From NCBI GenBank assembly GCA_037893225.1, contig JAZGUH010000371.1, forward strand, positions 1,271,879-1,335,878: 64,000 nucleotides of DNA, read 5' to 3'. The position numbers were made by a program, and so were the translations under genes. Within the stretch, counting starts at the first letter, position 1; each line of letters opens with the position of its first letter. Shown piece by piece: positions 47,166 through 59,500 of the stretch. This stretch comes from Hippasteria phrygiana (Eukaryota; Echinodermata; Asteroidea; Valvatida; Goniasteridae). The notes below the pieces were generated by a model. It had not been told where the DNA came from. It worked only from the letters and a program-made list of their open reading frames with translations, and did not search any database.

Positions 47166-47279
47166 CTTCACTTTCGCCGTCCAAATTCTCCGATATTTCG
47201 CATCAGTTGGAAATAAATTAAGGCTTACTCCAGCCTTCGTTGTTTTGCTGCACCCAGCAGCCACACACCTTGTCGGCAT
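47166..47279 (-). CDS. THAP-domain gene, first exon (38 codons)
   Basis: Minus-strand ATG at 47279 opens MPTRCVAAGCSKTTKAG, with the first zinc ligands Cys-x4-Cys, then FPTDAKYRRIWTAKVK with the conserved FP.D and tryptophan of THAP fingers. It ends in phase 0 at a GTGACC donor. The interval to the next block (47007-47165) is short and full of CTTGGGAA repeats, including the palindrome TTCCCAAGATCTTGGGAA. A missing middle piece would have to lie there and is not visible. Confidence 0.65.
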
Positions 47280-48289
47280 GGCCGAAAAACACTATATTTT
47301 GCTTAGATTTTGGACGAAGAATGTACACTCAATGCATACGCGTGATGAATGGGGCCGGCTCGAGCAGAATCTGTAATGTGCCTCGGTGTACGTCACACAC
47401 CTATGTTAATGATGGTCCCACTCAGGGGGCGGAGTAGCTTGGAGAAACATTTTCAAGAATGTTTTTCTCATATTTAATCTGGGAAATAATTGTCTCTGGA
47501 CACAAAATATCATTGTCAAGATAACACTTTTTGTTTTAAGCAGGAATAATGCAATATAAATCCTAAATCATGTTTCCTTTAATAATCGGCCACGCATAGG
47601 CCTACGTCAAACCGAAAGCTTAATCAGGTATTTGCAATCGTTTAAATGAAACGTTATGCACATACATTTATTTGAATGATACAAAATTAATTCGAATGCT
47701 AGTTTTTGCGAAAATAGAACGCGGACATACATCGTTTTCAAAATCAGCGCGAAATTGAATTCAAGTTTTACAAATTCAAATGCACATTTTGCGAAATCCT
47801 ACAGATTTGAATCCTGTAAACCATTATTGTTTTTAACGAACATGTGTTTCTGTAAGTTTTAATGTCGTTACGAACAGCGCAATGCATTTCTGGTATTCAA
47901 ATTAAACACCCTATAGTTAGCATTAGCCTGAAATTCTTCCAGGTTTATTCTGATTAGCATTACCTGCTACCTGTCCCGGTAATCGATGTGATAAAGGAGA
48001 CACCAGGAACTGTTTTGGGCGCGATAGGCTCGAGGACATTAATGCTGGGCGGGCGGCAGCTTTTTCAAATGATATAGCATGCAAGTCGCAACTTCACGAT
48101 AACATTCACTTTTTATGTGCAAACGTCTTGGTAGCAAACACAGTTTAACCTCAGACTGTGCAGACTGTCCTTTCACAATAGTGTGAATAACTGGAACGTT
48201 TTCTGTTTCAAAAAATCGGAGGGCCGTTGAATGGGTTGGGTTTGTATTTGCATTCAATAGGTGACCTTTAAAAACGGATGACAATAAGC
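47280..48289. other. Spacer with ATTCAAAT-type words
   Basis: Irregular ATTCAAAT/TTTGAAT words at 47640-47830 recall 44.1-45.2 kb. No gene seen. Confidence 0.4.
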
Positions 48290-48810
48290 TCCCGGGTTGA
48301 GAAAGGTCCCCATTTGAAAACCGTGTACAAAACCAATGGGGGGTCCGTGCTAACAAGTTGAAGTATGAACAATAGGAGGACAATAGGAGGTCCCGATTGA
48401 AGGTGTTTACACACTTGTGTTCATACATCCGCGTTTTTGCATCCCTGTGGAGACATGGCATTGTTCTCCCCTTTGTCCTTGTACTTAAGCAAACCCCTAT
48501 AGACTTTGTACACAAAATTCCTTGTGGAGACCACCTAACCCATAGAATTGCCCTGTGGAGACTTATTCAGTCCCTTTGTCTCTATTGTTTTCATGTCTCC
48601 ACAGCGTACGGTATATCTCTCCGTGTGAGTTTGTATAGCTATTAAAACCGTGGACCTTTAACAAAGACGACAATAGGGTTTACGATTGAGTCAAGGTCCA
48701 CGATTGAAAATCGTGTACAAAACTATTATGGGAGGCATTCCGAAAAAGTATAAACAAAAGAGGAACAATGGGAGGTCCGCGATTGCCGGTGTTTACACAC
48801 TTGTGTGTGT

Positions 48811-48870
48811 GGGTTGGGTTGGGTTGGGTTGGGTTGGGTTGTATGGGTTGGGTTGGGTTGGGTTGGGTTG
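48811..48870 (+). repeat. (GGGTT)n microsatellite
   Basis: Pentamer repeats with one GTAT interruption at 48841. Located at a modular-unit border. Confidence 0.95.
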
Positions 48871-49030
48871 AGTTTGTATATGCCGGCAATCGTGGACCTA
48901 GGACAAAAGAATTCAGGCGTAGACAAAGGGGTCCACGTTTGACCTAACGTCCACGATTGAAAATCGTGTACAAAACCAATGGGAGGCCTTCCGAAAAAGT
49001 CCACGATTGCACCCGTTTACATGACTGTGT

Positions 49031-49073
49031 GGGTTGGGTTGGGTTGGGTTGGATTGGATTTGATTGGGTTGGG
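49031..49073 (+). repeat. (GGGTT)n microsatellite, degenerate at the right end
   Basis: GGGTT pentamers pass into GGATT and TGATT variants. Follows the CCGTTTACATGACTGTGT border of the modular unit. Confidence 0.9.
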
Positions 49074-49075
49074 CT

Positions 49076-50026
49076 GTGCCGCCTTGGAATAGGCGCCGCC
49101 TTGTCCCACTTTGGCCACCCGCCACCCACTAGCTACTTGCTTGGTGAGACTATAACGTATTTCGGCTGCTAAAGCTTCCCCACAGTATCTTCTGGTCAGT
49201 TTACTTCAAAAACTAACTGGTGTCAATGCACAAGCTGTGACGTCATGTCACGAGTGTAAACAAGCGGTTTTTAAACAAAGTGCATTTGATCGTGCATGGC
49301 TACTGTTTGCACTTTCCTCTTCTGGCCCTTAGAATTATTCATACCCTATGAAAAGTCTGGTAGTTTGCTTTTCTCTCATACATATAAGCTAGATTGGCGG
49401 AACTTAGGAGGCTTTACTTAATGACTTTTAGTTGGCATGTACAAATCTACATATATTTTGGTTTCACATCATTAGCATAAAAGTAGAAATAATAAATACA
49501 ATGATTCACAATACCCCGAATTTGGCATGGGTGTGAATAATTTGGGGCATAACTGTACATACCGGTACCAGCCTAGTCGAACTAATCAATATTAAAACAA
49601 CACTCCATAAATACACTCCCTCTGAAGCTATATGGGAAAAAAAACCTCTCTTCTCCCTACTACGACCCACTAAAAAACACACAGGCCTACATAGCTTCAC
49701 GGCACTCAAACCAGCTAAATAACTCCACGCCACTTTCAGAAATATATACTGTGGAACATTAATGATATCAATTAAGCTCGGACACATTTTATTGTGCAAC
49801 ACCGGATGATGAAACGGTGCACTGCTGCAACAAAATACTACTGTATTGATCTATTCATCACGGGATTCACCGGGCACCAGTCCACTGTCAAAATTCATGG
49901 CGCCATGGTGGATTTTGGTGAAAACAGGTGAATTTGAAGTTACTGCAACACTTCGAACCTGTTTACTGTATACAGCATTGCAAATTATACACAACTGTGC
50001 ACCCATCTGATATAGCTGCAACTGCA
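49076..50026. other. Spacer with inverted copy of the 2068-2152 repeat
   Basis: Only the dispersed repeat at 49471-49556 is supported. No gene seen. Confidence 0.45.
49471..49556 (-). repeat. Dispersed repeat copy, inverted partner of 2068-2152
   Basis: Reverse complement of the 2068-2152 sequence: AATTTGGCATGGGTGTGAAT and TTTGGGGCATAACTGT. Confidence 0.7.
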
Positions 50027-50191
50027 CACTGAACAATTATGGGGGTAAATTTACCCAATTGTGGCTGAAAACTGTAACTACCCAAAATTGGGGTAAATCC
50101 ATCTGAACACAAGCGTGTAGGCTTACCTAAATTTTGGGTAGTCGCAGTTTTCACACATATGGGTAAATTTAACCCCCATGATTTTTCAGTG
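50027..50191. mobile_element. 165-bp MITE
   Basis: Ends are CACTGAACAATTATGGGGGT... and ...CCCCCATGATTTTTCAGTG, inverted over about 30 bp. GGGTAAATTTACCC dyads lie inside. The CACTG terminus may relate it to the TA-duplication family, but the flanks here do not show TA on both sides. Confidence 0.7.
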
Positions 50192-51457
50192 CATAAACAA
50201 TCGTGCCCCCCTCCCGTCAACCCCCACCCCCGCTAAAAAAAATCGCAGTATTATTAAGAAGAATACTGTGAGCCCCTCTCCCCCTCATCTCACCGGACAC
50301 CCCCATCTAGGGAGGCCTTTCTACGCCGCTGTCAAAAACTCAAGTCCTCAAAAACAACAACAAAAACACGCAATAGATCGATGGGTAGGCGTTTCATTTA
50401 TTACTTTGGCATGGCATTCTATGACGTCTTGGTGTAATTATCCCCCTAATAGGCATATACCTTGATTTCTAGGTCAAATACTGTGGTTGCCAATTTGACT
50501 AATGGACGGCAGCGATGAGAGCGATGCCGCAATTAGCGGTCATCAATTTTGATTAAACACGATGTCCATTTTCCAACAGGCTATTCCTCGCTGGAGCGAA
50601 ATCCCCACCAATCATGAAATGTCCATATATACCACGCATGCAGCTCGGGTTCAAAATTGATGCGTGTTCGCTAGTAAGTTGCGAAATTAGAAGTTATATT
50701 GCACGGTTATTAAAATCGTGCTTTTATCATACTGTGTCTTACCACACTGAGGCCAATCTGAAAATAGGCATTTTATCCCAGTTCGTAAATTATTTTGAGT
50801 AAACGAGAGCGAGGTCGGTTGAAATCTGAATAAATTAAGCCAATACCCCTACGGGAAATTTATCAGCAGTTGGCAAAATAACATCCTTGAGCAAGTTCGA
50901 TCAATGATTATTGGTAATTTTTTTGGTAATTCTAGCTTTGCCGGAACGCTTGTTAGTGACCAAAGTCGATTATCTAGATCCAGACAGACCAGCAGCCGAT
51001 TTCACGAAACCTTACGCAATTGCGTAACTCTCCTTACGCTACAATTTATTGCGTAAGTTGCGCAACATCTGTGAAATTTTTAAAGTCGATTTCACGAAAT
51101 GTACGCATTGCGTAAGTCGCTGACTTGCACCACAAATAATGGCGCAACTTACGCACTCGTTTTAGGTGGCTTAAGTTGTCCGCAAAAAACTCCGAAATGA
51201 TGACTTATAGCTAGCTGAGCGTGAGCATTAGTAGAGCCGTTAGTTGCTCACATTATTTATTAAATTCACTAGATTATTTCAGAGAGTAATGAAATGGTCA
51301 TCCGCTGCATGTTTACCTATGAGGTATTTCAGAAAGTTGCCACCAATTTGTTTTCGGAGCGAAAGGTTTCAAAAGTGAAAAGTTTCAAAATGGCGCCGCC
51401 GCAGGTATTTCACGACTGTTCCGTTCATTTTTATTGTTGTGCTCAAACAGTCGTCAT
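50192..51457. other. Spacer with TTTCACGAAA / TTGCGTAAG repeat words
   Basis: From about 50998 to 51180 GATTTCACGAAA and TTGCGTAA/TTACGCAA words recur in both orientations. They reappear at 51530-51600. This looks like nested copies of an inverted-repeat family. No gene is supported, although an ORF at 51294-51491 overlaps the next element. Confidence 0.45.
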
Positions 51458-51640
51458 AAAAGCGGCATTCAGCCTAGTCCGCGATGTATAAAAGAACATT
51501 GCTCAGCTACGCACCGACTTGCGCTATAAATATGTTGCGCAGCTGCGCAACATCCTTGCGATTCATTTCACGAAACAGTGCGTAGCTGCGCAAAGTTTTA
51601 TATATTTTATACATCGTGAACGAGGCTGAATGCCGCTTTT
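51458..51640. mobile_element. 183-bp MITE
   Basis: AAAAGCGGCATTCAGCCTAG at the left and its near complement, GGCTGAATGCCGCTTTT, at the right. Pairing continues through GATGTATAAAA/TTTTATACATC, so arms are about 36 bp. A TTTCACGAAA-type repeat lies inside. Confidence 0.75.
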
Positions 51641-54140
51641 AATATATATATATGTTAAAATATTTTTAGGGGCTGTCGCTACGTCATACGTTCAGTTTGG
51701 AGGTATAGGCATATGTCAACGGTCTTGAAAGTGCCGCCCACGCACACATGTCCCTTTATCCGACTCGATCGTCTTTTGTCTGGATGTGCTGTCCCAAGTA
51801 AGTTTTTGCGTACCATCAATGGAAAGCTTATTACCCCTAGTTTCTAATAAAACTATGATAATGGTCAGTATGTTTATAGCTTGGTCATTTTCCCTTTGTT
51901 TGTGGGTTACCTCTTTTGGGGGGCACCCTGTATAATTACAGCTTTAAAAGGAGCGGATTTCTTTTAATGCCCTCTTAAAATCTTAAACGTTTCCCAAATT
52001 TAAATGATAGTTTTGTCAGAATTCTTAAAGAAAATCTTTTTATAACAAAAATGCCTCTACAGAGAAAATCAAAACACTACAGGAGCCGAGAGCGTGTACG
52101 TACTTGAATCGATTCGAACCGAATGTTTGGTTTCTCATCAAGTCTCTTAGGACCTCGAAAAATGATTGAATTGTCAATGTAAATTTACAGTTTAAAGTAT
52201 TTCTATCATAAATATTTGCACGACTGCATCGTGTCTTTTTAGATTGGAAGTGATTGATGATGGCAATTTCCGTGCATTCTGTTTTGAGAAACAGGCGGCC
52301 AGTTACGTTACTTGTGTATTCACTTACGCAAGCATACCTTTTCCAGCCGATTTCGGGAATACAATTTCGTGAATGTGCAAACAAAAGTAAGGTTAAAAAA
52401 ACATAGAGCAGATTACATCACAGAATTCCAAACCTGATTTAATCTTATACCTTCAAGCATAAATTGAAATGAGATGGTAAGCTCATGTACCCCCGATGCC
52501 TGGCCAGGCTAAAGTTTAAATGTCACAAAATGAACTTGATCTCAGATGTAGTCAGTGGTGGCTCTGATGGGAGGGGAATTTGACCGAATGTATAATGCAG
52601 AGGTGTAACAATAAATACAGGTTCTTATGTTAAAGACCTTGTGCGTAAATAATGGAAAAGAACATTTAAAAAGTCAAATGAAGAACAAGAAAAATGCCTG
52701 ATAATTTCGATCTTAATTTGAAGTTACTCCAACTACAGCGATTTCTATACAATTTCATTTTAAATTGATTTCAGGTGTGGCTATTAAATTTGATTGACGG
52801 CTAATGAAAAATCAACCTGAAATTTGGTGCAGAAAGCATTACACTAAAAGTGAAATATAATGGTCAATGTTTGAAGTTCGCCCTCCAAAAGCGATAAAGA
52901 AGTCGTGTAAATGAATCGGACATAAACGAAAGGTTCTGCACAAACACTTAATTGATTGAACTGAAATGGGATCGAACGCTCTGGTAGCGAAAATGCAACG
53001 CGTGTTCAAGGCGATTCTCAAAATCTCGGCGGAATTGAATTAACTTTGTATCCATTGCAAATGAATGAACATTTGGCAAAATTGGCTGGGAATACCTAGA
53101 TATTAACTCAGCATTATGCACTCAGTTAAGATTATTACAGAAGGGTAACATACTTCTTTTGTGTCTCGTTGTCTCTACTGTGAACCTTTGGATCCGAATC
53201 AACGAATGTCTTGCAAATCGGGGTTTTCGACAAGCGCTTTTGGACGCAATATCACCCATTTAGATTTCATTTCATTATTTATTCGCTGCTTTTACTTTTA
53301 ATCTGTATTGATATTTTGAGAGGTTTGCCCATATTCATTAGCTGGGAGAATCCATTCAATGACATTTTGTTTCAGTCACAGCATGGACATATATACAAGC
53401 TGTAGCCAAATGTTCTGTATCATTCCATAGACAATCATATAATCAGGTAATTGATTATCATAAATTAGCTACACAAGAACTGGACAAGGTAATTGATAAT
53501 GGTTGAATGATTGTTTGCATTAAGTTGGGAGGTTTCTGCATGAGCCTATCAACTGAAGCAAAGGTTTTTGTCAAAGTATTCGGGAGACTCCATAAACTGG
53601 TCCTGCGCCCCTACCAATGACTAGTCTCATTTCAAGGCTGAGACGGATGACCACTGCTATATGTAACACTCCAACAGGATATGGAAATCAGTCTGAGGGT
53701 TGTAAATGTTCCGCGATCTCTAGTTATTGTATTCTCTTTGGGTTCAAGAACGGATACTGTTTGCTAAGACAACAGACGTTACTTTCTGTAAAGCACTGAC
53801 ATTTTAGTTGTCATGGCAACGCGTACTTATAAGCCCAGTAACAACTTAAGACACAATATGATTGAGACCTGCCTGTTTACACTAGAAGCCGGGTATCGGG
53901 TAACCGGTGTGTTGATGCATTAAGTGTCATTTCTCATCCATGGTAAATCGTTAAAAGCAAAACTCGACAAATTTTACCAACGATGCAATGGCAAAATAAT
54001 ACGTGAGGCATGCGGTCCGATTCGTGAAGGGACCTCTGACAAAACATATTATAGACCCTCGGGAAAATATCGTATGCAGATCCACAAAGGTACACTTTTA
54101 AAAAGCTCTAATGAAACATACATGGCCAGCTATCTGCATG
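51641..54140. other. Spacer, no gene seen
   Basis: AT-rich. Short frames (for example 52040-52384 minus and 53924-54280 plus) have no recognisable domain. Confidence 0.45.
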
Positions 54141-55550
54141 TATGGGGTGCATTCGATCAGCTTACCCGGATCGACTCGGGTGAAGGCAGACGGGTCAGCC
54201 ACGAGAGCTGGGCTAATAGAACGGTCAAACGCCCTCTCCTGTTGATGTCACCTTGCACTTGGTCGGCCATGGATGAATAAGAGTCGGCGATTGTGTAGTT
54301 ACGGACACCTCTTTATATTTTATCCATTTCGAGTCGAGGTTGTTTTTATCATTCCAAAATGAATTTATCAACCTTAGGTATACTCCTCTCAATTCTAATG
54401 ACATCATTGTTTGTAATTCTGAACAGTTTCCTGCGGGAAAAAATTCAATTTTCTTACGTGTTTTGCGGTTGGTGTCTTGCGAATCAGGTGTCTTCGCCAT
54501 CTTTATTTTCGTGTTGCATTTTGTCATCTTCGTTGTCGTTTTACCCAAAAATTTCCCACAAAAAAATTAAAACTGTGCCCCCTATCTATGACATACCTGT
54601 TGGTTTTTAATGTCGCAATCTAGTTTGTTAAGTCCAATAACTTAAAAGTGGATTTGTTTTTCTCTTATAATAATGGGATATACAGACCCAATACGCTGCT
54701 GGAAAAGCAACTAAGATCCTGAACTTCATCATTAGAAATTTCAGCTCAACATCAAAGGAAGTCAAAGAGAAATTATATAAAACATTAGTCAGACCCCATC
54801 TTCAATACGCCTCGGCAGCATGGCATCCTGGATCAATGAAAAATAAGGAACAATTAGAGAAAGTACAGAGACGGGCAGCAAGGTTCGTCACAAGTAATTA
54901 TAGGAAAAGGGAAAGTGTCACAGGCATGATCAAGCAGCTCAGATGGTACTCCATTGAGGAAATGAGACAACACACTCGCCTCATCACATTGTATAAGATT
55001 CTAAAGAACGAGTTGGCTATTAACAAGGATGAATATTGTAAACTTAAACCACCAAGAGCTAGACGGGGCCACAATAAACAATTAATGTTACATAACCCAG
55101 TCAATACCAAAATCATGCAACAGTCCTTCTTTCCCGAATCAATCGATATGTGGAACACATTATCTCATCCAATCATTTGTGCAACATCTACAACCAAATT
55201 CCAATCATTAATCAGCGGGTTAAATCAGTCTTATTAAGCAGTGCACCACCCTCATCAAGCCTCCAGTTATACTCCCATGAGGATGTTTTGAGGAGGTATG
55301 ATCTACAAGGTACAAGGTACTACACAATCGCCCTTGAGTTAAGCCATTTTAAATTCCCCACTCCAGTAGAATGTGTGGGTAGTCAGACTTAACTACGCAT
55401 GCGTGTGACGTAATTCCACCAGTGACTCTGCTCCGCGAGCAGAATCTGTGGTGGCTGACTTGAGTGAGCCCCGGGTATGACGTCAGACCTAAACGAACGG
55501 CACGGGGATAACCCGAGTCGACCCGGGTGAGCTACTCGAACGTACCCATA
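54141..55550. repeat. Inverted-repeat pair enclosing a retrotransposon fragment
   Basis: 54141-54180 (TATGGGGTGCATTCGATCAG... CGACTCGGG) and 55511-55550 are inverted matches of about 40 bp at roughly 80 percent. They may be the termini of a 1.4-kb DNA element into which the non-LTR fragment inserted, or two separate copies of one repeat. No clear target duplication. Confidence 0.5.
54692..55320 (+). pseudogene. 5'-truncated non-LTR retrotransposon (CR1/L2/Jockey-type), C-terminal end
   Basis: The open frame from about 54692 to the TAA at 55235-55237 reads LYKTLVRPHLQYASAAWHP, then LEKVQRRAARFVTSNY, SVTGMIKQLRW and HTRLITLYKI, the conserved region after the reverse transcriptase core of such LINEs. 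The endonuclease and catalytic core are missing, as in insertions truncated during target-primed copying. A short tail with repeated TACAAGG ends near 55320. The frame is intact over about 180 codons, so insertion is fairly recent, but the copy is not autonomous. Confidence 0.85.
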
Positions 55551-56217
55551 GTTTAACCTGTTTTCGCTCGTATTACTAGGCCCTTCAGTGACGTCACAAA
55601 ACTGGTTGATTTTGCATAAACACAGAGCTCTGCACGTACGGTCCCCATGTAAATTTTGTTTTTGTTAAATGATAACTCCGGTACCATACCTTCCAGGACC
55701 AGAAAACAATCTCACCCGTAATAAAGGATATCTGAAGGGATTATCACTGAAAAATGACTGCAAATGGGCCCATATTTCCGAAGTTATGTGTATAAATGCA
55801 AGCACTGCTCTGACCAAGCTGTCCACAGAGCGCGCCGGAAATCAGCTCGGCCGCGCGCGGCCCCCGGTTTTCGGCCAGCGCTCGGTTTCAGTCGCATTCA
55901 CCGCTCGTAATTTTTTTGACTAATTGGGAAGCGTTTTTGGAACCCCTTCGTGTTGTCTCCGATATTTTCCGAAATAATACGAGTGCCTTTACATCCCGCG
56001 TGTGTTGAGTGAAAATCGGTTCAGCTGTTCGAAAGTTACGTATGAGAGAAGAATTCGACCTTCAAATTGTCCATGAAGGTCGCCATTATTTCACGGTAAA
56101 CATATTCTGTAGTTACATTAATGATTTTTCTCTAATGTCACGAGGTTTGATGTATTTTGGTTTTGAAACGGCTCCCAAAATGCCATTTTTGTAACACCCC
56201 TTTTTGCATTCATACAG
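55551..56217. other. Spacer, no gene seen
   Basis: A GC-rich patch at 55820-55910 and otherwise unique-looking DNA. No supported exon. Confidence 0.4.
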
Positions 56218-56527
56218 CGACAATAGAGTTCGTGAAGAGTTGGCTGGTCGCCATGATTATGACTCAATGTGCCGTGTGCATAGTGCAGTGGGAGAACAGG
56301 TGTCAGACACTGCACCCAGCACGCGTGAATATTCTTTTCTTTGGCACTTGCAATTTTTTTTCGACTTTCTTATTCCGGCGTTAATCATAAACACGTATAG
56401 TAAAAAGGCATTATCGAGGGCAGTTAAGAGATTGAAGATATACGTGGTCGGTATTTTGAACCGAGGAAAAACTATCGTTGTACAAGTCGTTGTGCAGATA
56501 TACCACACTGCAACTCTTTCATGGTAA
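56218..56527 (+). other. Weak exon candidate, product unrecognised
   Basis: A pyrimidine-rich stretch ending CATACAG (to 56217) precedes an open frame reading NRVREELAGRHDYDSMCRVH and SAVGEQVSDTAP, then a hydrophobic stretch, LQFFFDFLIPALII, and a basic tail to a TAA. The first 35 residues look protein-like and the rest less so. No family recognised. Confidence 0.2.
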
Positions 56528-59500
56528 ATAATTTCTAGACATTTCTCATCAAAAAGATATCGGTAATCAAATTTAACAAACCGTGTATATGTTCATACCA
56601 TTATACAGGAAGAGAGGCATGACATCAGGCGCGGATCCGGGGGGTCGACCCCCCCCCCCCCCCCCCCTCCGCTCGTTGCCAATTGTTCATATTTCTTTTT
56701 TCTTGTAGGGGCCTACGCCTAAAGTTGCAAACCAGAAAAGCAGAAACCCTACAGGTCCTATTTTGCCTATGGGTAAGAACAAAACAAAGAGGTTAAATGG
56801 CGCCACCAACGGTGAACAAATGTGTCAGGTTAGGCCGTCACCTTTCTGGGCAAAATCCCTACATTTTCTTTTCTTTTGGTAATTAATCATGCAAATTAGA
56901 ATTAAACATTCAGTTTTTGATTTGAAATTGTACTAAAAATGATAAACAAGGGCATATGTGTAACATTTGAATAATAACGAATAAACCATTAATGAGTTAT
57001 TACAGAAAAATGCTCTGGTGTTAGCACTTTCTCGGTACCATTGCCTATACATGTATAAAGAAAACAAAGGAAAGGGTCAAAGGTCAACACCAAGTTTTGT
57101 TCTCCCAATTTGCAAACATTAAATTGACATATCTTGAGAACCGCTTGGCCGATTTTGAAAAAAATATATAATTTGTTGAATGCTGAAGACATGCTCTTTC
57201 GCCTCATCTCTGTTTTGAAGCTCTATGTAAGATATTTCAAAATCACCTGAACTGCCTAGTATTACGTAGTGCTTCAAACATAGAAACATGATCCAAATGC
57301 TTCTCTAAATTGAAGTAAAATGTAGGTGGCGGTTTTATAATTCTCAGAAAATTCTTCAGTTTATAAGGAAGATTTTGTAAATCGGTAGGCTTAATACAAT
57401 TCACGTGCAGTGGCAAAAATCTATACCCAGCACGATATGGGGCAGAGTGGTACCCCTCCTTTTGCCCCTATACCCTATACACTCTCCAGACTATTGTTAC
57501 CCATCCCCCTAGACCTCTGAAAAGAATTCATGAGATTCCGAGAACACAATGACCAACACAAAATACTGAGGGGGGGGGGGGGGGGGGGGGTGAGGGGTTC
57601 CCTCTGCCCCATATTGTGCATCATATGTCATTCAGGCAACAGGCGGTTGGACGAACAGTTTTCTCTTTTAACTCCTTATTTTGTACCGCCGAACACAAAT
57701 TTATATATTTTCTTAAGAAGCAGAAGCACGTTGACAGGTGCAGACAGGTTATTTGAATGACAATAAGTCATTGAATTGATTTATACCTATAACTGTATAA
57801 GCTTGAATGCGTTCGTGTCACTCACGCTTTTCGCATACTACAGCCAGGACATACTAAATTTATGTAATAAATTAATTATCCCTCTCCTTAGTTACAGGAC
57901 TTCCTTTCAAGGACATAAACTTTCTTTTCATAAAGCGCTGGAAGACCGTAGTTCGTGATACTTAACTCGTGTATAATCTAGCTAAACTGGGAGAGAATTG
58001 GTAAGTAAGCGATTTTCACTAAATAGGTAAGTGGAGTAAACCCGGAAGCGGCTTGCTATGCTAGAAGTTGACATGCCCCACCGAGTCAGACACACGGAGC
58101 TAAATCTGTCCTGCGCTGCTGCGGTAAAGCGGAATTCCTAATCACAAGGATTCATGTTGTATTTTATTATTGTTTCTATTTCAGATGCGGAGACGCGTCT
58201 GAAAATACTTTATTCGCGTTTAATCAAAGCGTTTTAGAGAATAAATGCTATAACTTGATACCTATATTTATTTAATTTTTCCAATTCGCAAACCACAAAA
58301 TACCGACCGGATTCGAGAAATTCAAGCAAAATCGGCCGATGCTCCGAAACCTCCATATTTACACACGGGACACGGCAGTTTTACTTCCGCCTCACTGCTC
58401 GCGTACGTGCGCGCGTGCATAAATCTGAATATATTAGTAAACTGGTCTATGAAAATCGCCTACGAACTTTTAAAGGTGTAACATTATTAGAGCGGTTGCG
58501 CACACGAGGGCCAAACAAAAACATAATATAAACAAGTGCGAAAACATATAAACAACGTACTCCAAAGTCCAGCATAAACTTGTGCAATTTTGAATGACAA
58601 GAAATGAAATATGACTGTGTGAACAAGGTATAAACCGGTATAAAGGTGTATTAATTTCCGCTAACAACACTCATGCGCCATGGCAACCGACTACGCAGGA
58701 AATTAATACTATAAATCTTGGGGGCGGGTCGTAATCACAGGCGGCATGAGTTCGTTCAACTTTATTCAGAGCAGATGAATATCCTGATTTCCTTAGGGAC
58801 CTGTATAGGACCATGACGACAAAATAGGACACTAGATAATAGGACACTAGGAGCGCTGTTCATAATACAAAGGTCTGGTTACCCTGTGTACATCTTGATG
58901 CTAATATGGCTGTGTACATGTACATCTGGATGCAAATAATGCACACTTATGTCCTTATGCCTGACAACACAACAGTGTAGGCCTATTTAAAGTTTTTGTA
59001 CTGTTTGTTTTCCGCTTTTTATACATTTAGACTGTTGGAAAGTTATCTCGAAATTAGCATTCTATTTTCTCACCACACAAATCTGGGGGGACGATCCAAT
59101 GGCCCATCTCCCCTGGTCAAAAAGTGTGGGGGGTATTTACCCATATCCCCCGTGATTGACGCCCATGGCGCTGTGATTCGTTATAAGAGCAAGTAGAGTT
59201 TGTAATTACAAACACATGGTATTTGGTTGTTATTTTTTTGTTACATTAGAGAAAACTCTACATAATTGTTAAAACCTTGTGTATTGCACCACTTCATAGG
59301 TTATTAAGTTAATTGGTTTGTAATGCACAATCCATTAAATTGCAATTTCTAGTCTGAACATGGACATTTCTAGTTACACAAAAGACTCGTTTGGGAAATT
59401 GCTTTGTTATTATTATTATTAAACAAGGTGGGTCTGTTTAACTTCACCTTACTAGCTTCTATGTTTTTATCCATGTCGGTTTGTTTAGAGGGGAAATGTG

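Larger units (their letters stand above)
48290..49075. repeat. Cluster of modular repeat units with different core motifs
   Basis: Four units lie in a row. About 48290-48410 has core GGTCCC and GTGTACAAAACCAATGGG. About 48420-48620 has core TGTGGAGAC and AAACCCCTATAGACT. About 48645-48805 and 48873-49028 both have core GTCCACGATTG. The skeleton words are shared with types B, A and D elsewhere, while the core changes by unit. (GGGTT)n tracts replace the (GT)n tracts seen at the same unit borders in the palindromic element. Confidence 0.75.

Noticed and set aside
48811..49073. Telomere end or internal telomeric array
   Set aside because: GGGTT tracts are short, interrupted and tied to one repeat-family border. 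Flanking sequence continues normally.
48726..49129. Open frames rich in Pro-Thr-Gln-Pro-Asn repeats
   Set aside because: Translation of (GGGTT)n, not a protein.
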